This document shows positions 62,903-64,000 of a stretch of 64,000 nt of DNA, piece by piece. Under the pieces are notes generated by a model that ran no database searches, was not told the DNA's origin, and worked only from the letters and a program-made list of their open reading frames with translations. Position 1 is the stretch's first letter, and each line of letters opens with the position of its first letter. Source of the stretch: Calothrix sp. NIES-2100. Its GTDB lineage: Bacteria > Cyanobacteriota > Cyanobacteriia > Cyanobacteriales > Nostocaceae. Location: positions 543,738 through 607,737 of the forward strand of contig NZ_AP018178.1 of assembly GCF_002368195.1 (NCBI RefSeq), given 5' to 3'. Position numbers and translations under genes: made by a program.

Positions 62903-63823
62903 TCAAATTTTCCGGCTGGCTTCCCAGCCCAAAATCGCTAATTTACGCACCAAACCCCAGTGATAACCGCCTAGTTCCCCAGATTCCCGAATGACACGAT
63001 GGCATGGAATGATATAGGCTATGGGATTATTACCGACAGCATTACCCACGGCTCTAGCAGCAGTTGGGCGATTAATTGATTCAGCAATATTTTGATAAGT
63101 TGTCATACCCCCAAAAGGTATTTGCAATAGTGCTTTCCAAACTTGAATCTGAAAATTTGTACCCTTAACTAAGAGCGTTAATGGTTTATTAACATTCAAA
63201 GCTTCGGGATGGAAAATCTGGTCATGCAACGGTTGGGTGGTTTGTTGATCGTGGATAATTTCTGCACTTTTCCATGAAGCTTGCAGTATTTGCTCTGCAT
63301 TCTGCTCATTTGAAGAGTCTAAGAAATACAAGTTACAAATACCACGAGATGTTGTAGCGAGTAGGGATTTACCAAATAATGTGTCATGAATACCATAGCG
63401 AATTTGTAAACCTGCTCCCCCTGTTTTGAATTCACCAGGAGACATCGCTTCTAAATTCACAAACAAATCGTGTAATCGTCCTGGACTTGATAGCCCCACA
63501 TCTAGGGTTAGGTCTAAAAGGCTTTTAGTTTCGGTAATTTTTGACTTAGCATATTCTACAGTCAGATATTGCACAAATCTCTTGGGGCTAATACCCGCCC
63601 ATTGAGTGAATAACCTTTGGAAATGAGACTCACTCAGCCCTATTTGCTGGGCTACCGTTGCCAAATCTGGTTGATTTAGGTGATTTTTCTGGATGAATGC
63701 GATCGCCTGAGCAATTCGGCTGTAGTCTTTGCTGTCAAAGATATTTACACTATTTATTGGTATCATCTCGACTGCATCTAGGGAACTGGCGCATTTTTTT
63801 ACTTTACAGACGCTGTTCATCAA
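62903..63823 (-). CDS. AraC-type regulator fused to O6-alkylguanine methyltransferase
   Basis: This 306-residue Ada-like fusion has an AraC HTH domain (residues about 35-140, with IGLSESHFQRLFTQWAGISPKRFVQYL), then an O6-methylguanine-DNA methyltransferase domain with the active-site Cys in YIIPCHRVIRESGELGGYHWGL and the RAVGNAVGNNPIAY helix. It lacks the N-terminal Zn-Cys domain that senses methylphosphotriesters in E. coli Ada, so it may repair O6-alkylguanine without the classic switch. The true start might be internal (MIPINSVNIFDSKDYSRIAQA), since the first 19 residues are not family-like. It is convergent with the CrtI-like gene. Confidence 0.9.
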   Translation of the reverse strand: MMNSVCKVKKCASSLDAVEMIPINSVNIFDSKDYSRIAQAIAFIQKNHLNQPDLATVAQQIGLSESHFQRLFTQWAGISPKRFVQYLTVEYAKSKITETKSLLDLTLDVGLSSPGRLHDLFVNLEAMSPGEFKTGGAGLQIRYGIHDTLFGKSLLATTSRGICNLYFLDSSNEQNAEQILQASWKSAEIIHDQQTTQPLHDQIFHPEALNVNKPLTLLVKGTNFQIQVWKALLQIPFGGMTTYQNIAESINRPTAARAVGNAVGNNPIAYIIPCHRVIRESGELGGYHWGLVRKLAILGWEASRKI

Positions 63824-64000
63824 AAACCACCCGTTTCTTGCGATGTCTCAAGTTAGCCGATGAGGTAAATTTAGGGGGTGGCTTAAATCTGTTGATAGTA
63901 GCAGGTTTATGGGTTGTAAAAATAGATTTACGAGTTGTTATGTAGCGATCGCTTTGCATTGAGCGTAAAATTCTTTCGGAGCCTCAGGAAAATACTTCAG
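63824..64000. other. Window end, upstream of the regulator gene
   Basis: There are 177 bases with a HIP1-like GCGATCGC at about 63945 and no supported gene. This should include the promoter of the AraC-methyltransferase gene. Confidence 0.4.

Overview
The window reads as chromosome, or possibly a large plasmid, of a filamentous and probably heterocyst-forming cyanobacterium (Nostocales). The octamer GCGATCGC (HIP1) recurs throughout, heptameric short tandem repeats of the STRR kind fill several intergenic gaps, and the core genes are cyanobacterial: SbtA/SbtB bicarbonate uptake, a CrtW-type ketolase, orthocaspase-like and Uma2 proteins. No rRNA, tRNA or CRISPR array was recognised.

Region 1, bases 1 to about 24260, looks like most of a Tn7-like transposon that runs off the left edge. 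At its right side, on the minus strand, lie tnsB, tnsC and tniQ, whose sizes and sequences resemble the trio of cyanobacterial type V-K CRISPR-associated transposons. Beyond tnsB is a cluster of ACAAATnATTTGTC-like repeats that should be the TnsB-binding transposon end. Immediately after tniQ, convergent with it, sits a seven-gene plus-strand operon (1769-20612). It encodes an AddB-like nuclease, an AddA-like UvrD helicase-nuclease, a BrxC/DUF6079-like ATPase, a DNA methyltransferase, a SNF2 helicase, a PglZ-domain protein and a small protein in the BrxA position. The last five follow the gene order known for type 3 BREX phage defence, preceded here by an AddAB-like pair. Two tandem small HTH-like genes and a truncated DUF262 gene lie at the left edge. 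No cas12k is visible; it would have to lie left of base 1 if present.

Region 2, 24715-30268, lies just outside the transposon end. It holds two overlapping, AT-rich genes without HIP1 sites: an unrecognised 620-residue protein and a 1233-residue protein with SF2-helicase-like motifs. This pair is the best candidate for an undescribed system. A small conserved-looking protein follows.

Region 3, 30951-64000, is mostly housekeeping and envelope genes. It includes a BMP-type lipoprotein paired with a histidine kinase, mtnP, a TPR protein, an acyltransferase-3 membrane protein, a caspase-fold protein lacking both catalytic residues, sat, a Uma2 protein, mnmA, a SPOR-domain protein, the Nnr NAD(P)HX repair enzyme and crtW. 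It also includes an sbtA-sbtB-beta-carbonic anhydrase operon, several secreted proteins of unknown function, a nucleoside salvage group (nucleoside hydrolase, yeast-type cytosine deaminase, ribokinase), a CrtI/CrtISO-like oxidoreductase and an AraC-methyltransferase fusion. Intergenic DNA is rich in STRRs, a 91-bp element with inverted ends and an exact ten-copy array of 21-bp repeats.

Functional calls rest on motifs and protein similarity recognised by eye; no database search was run.
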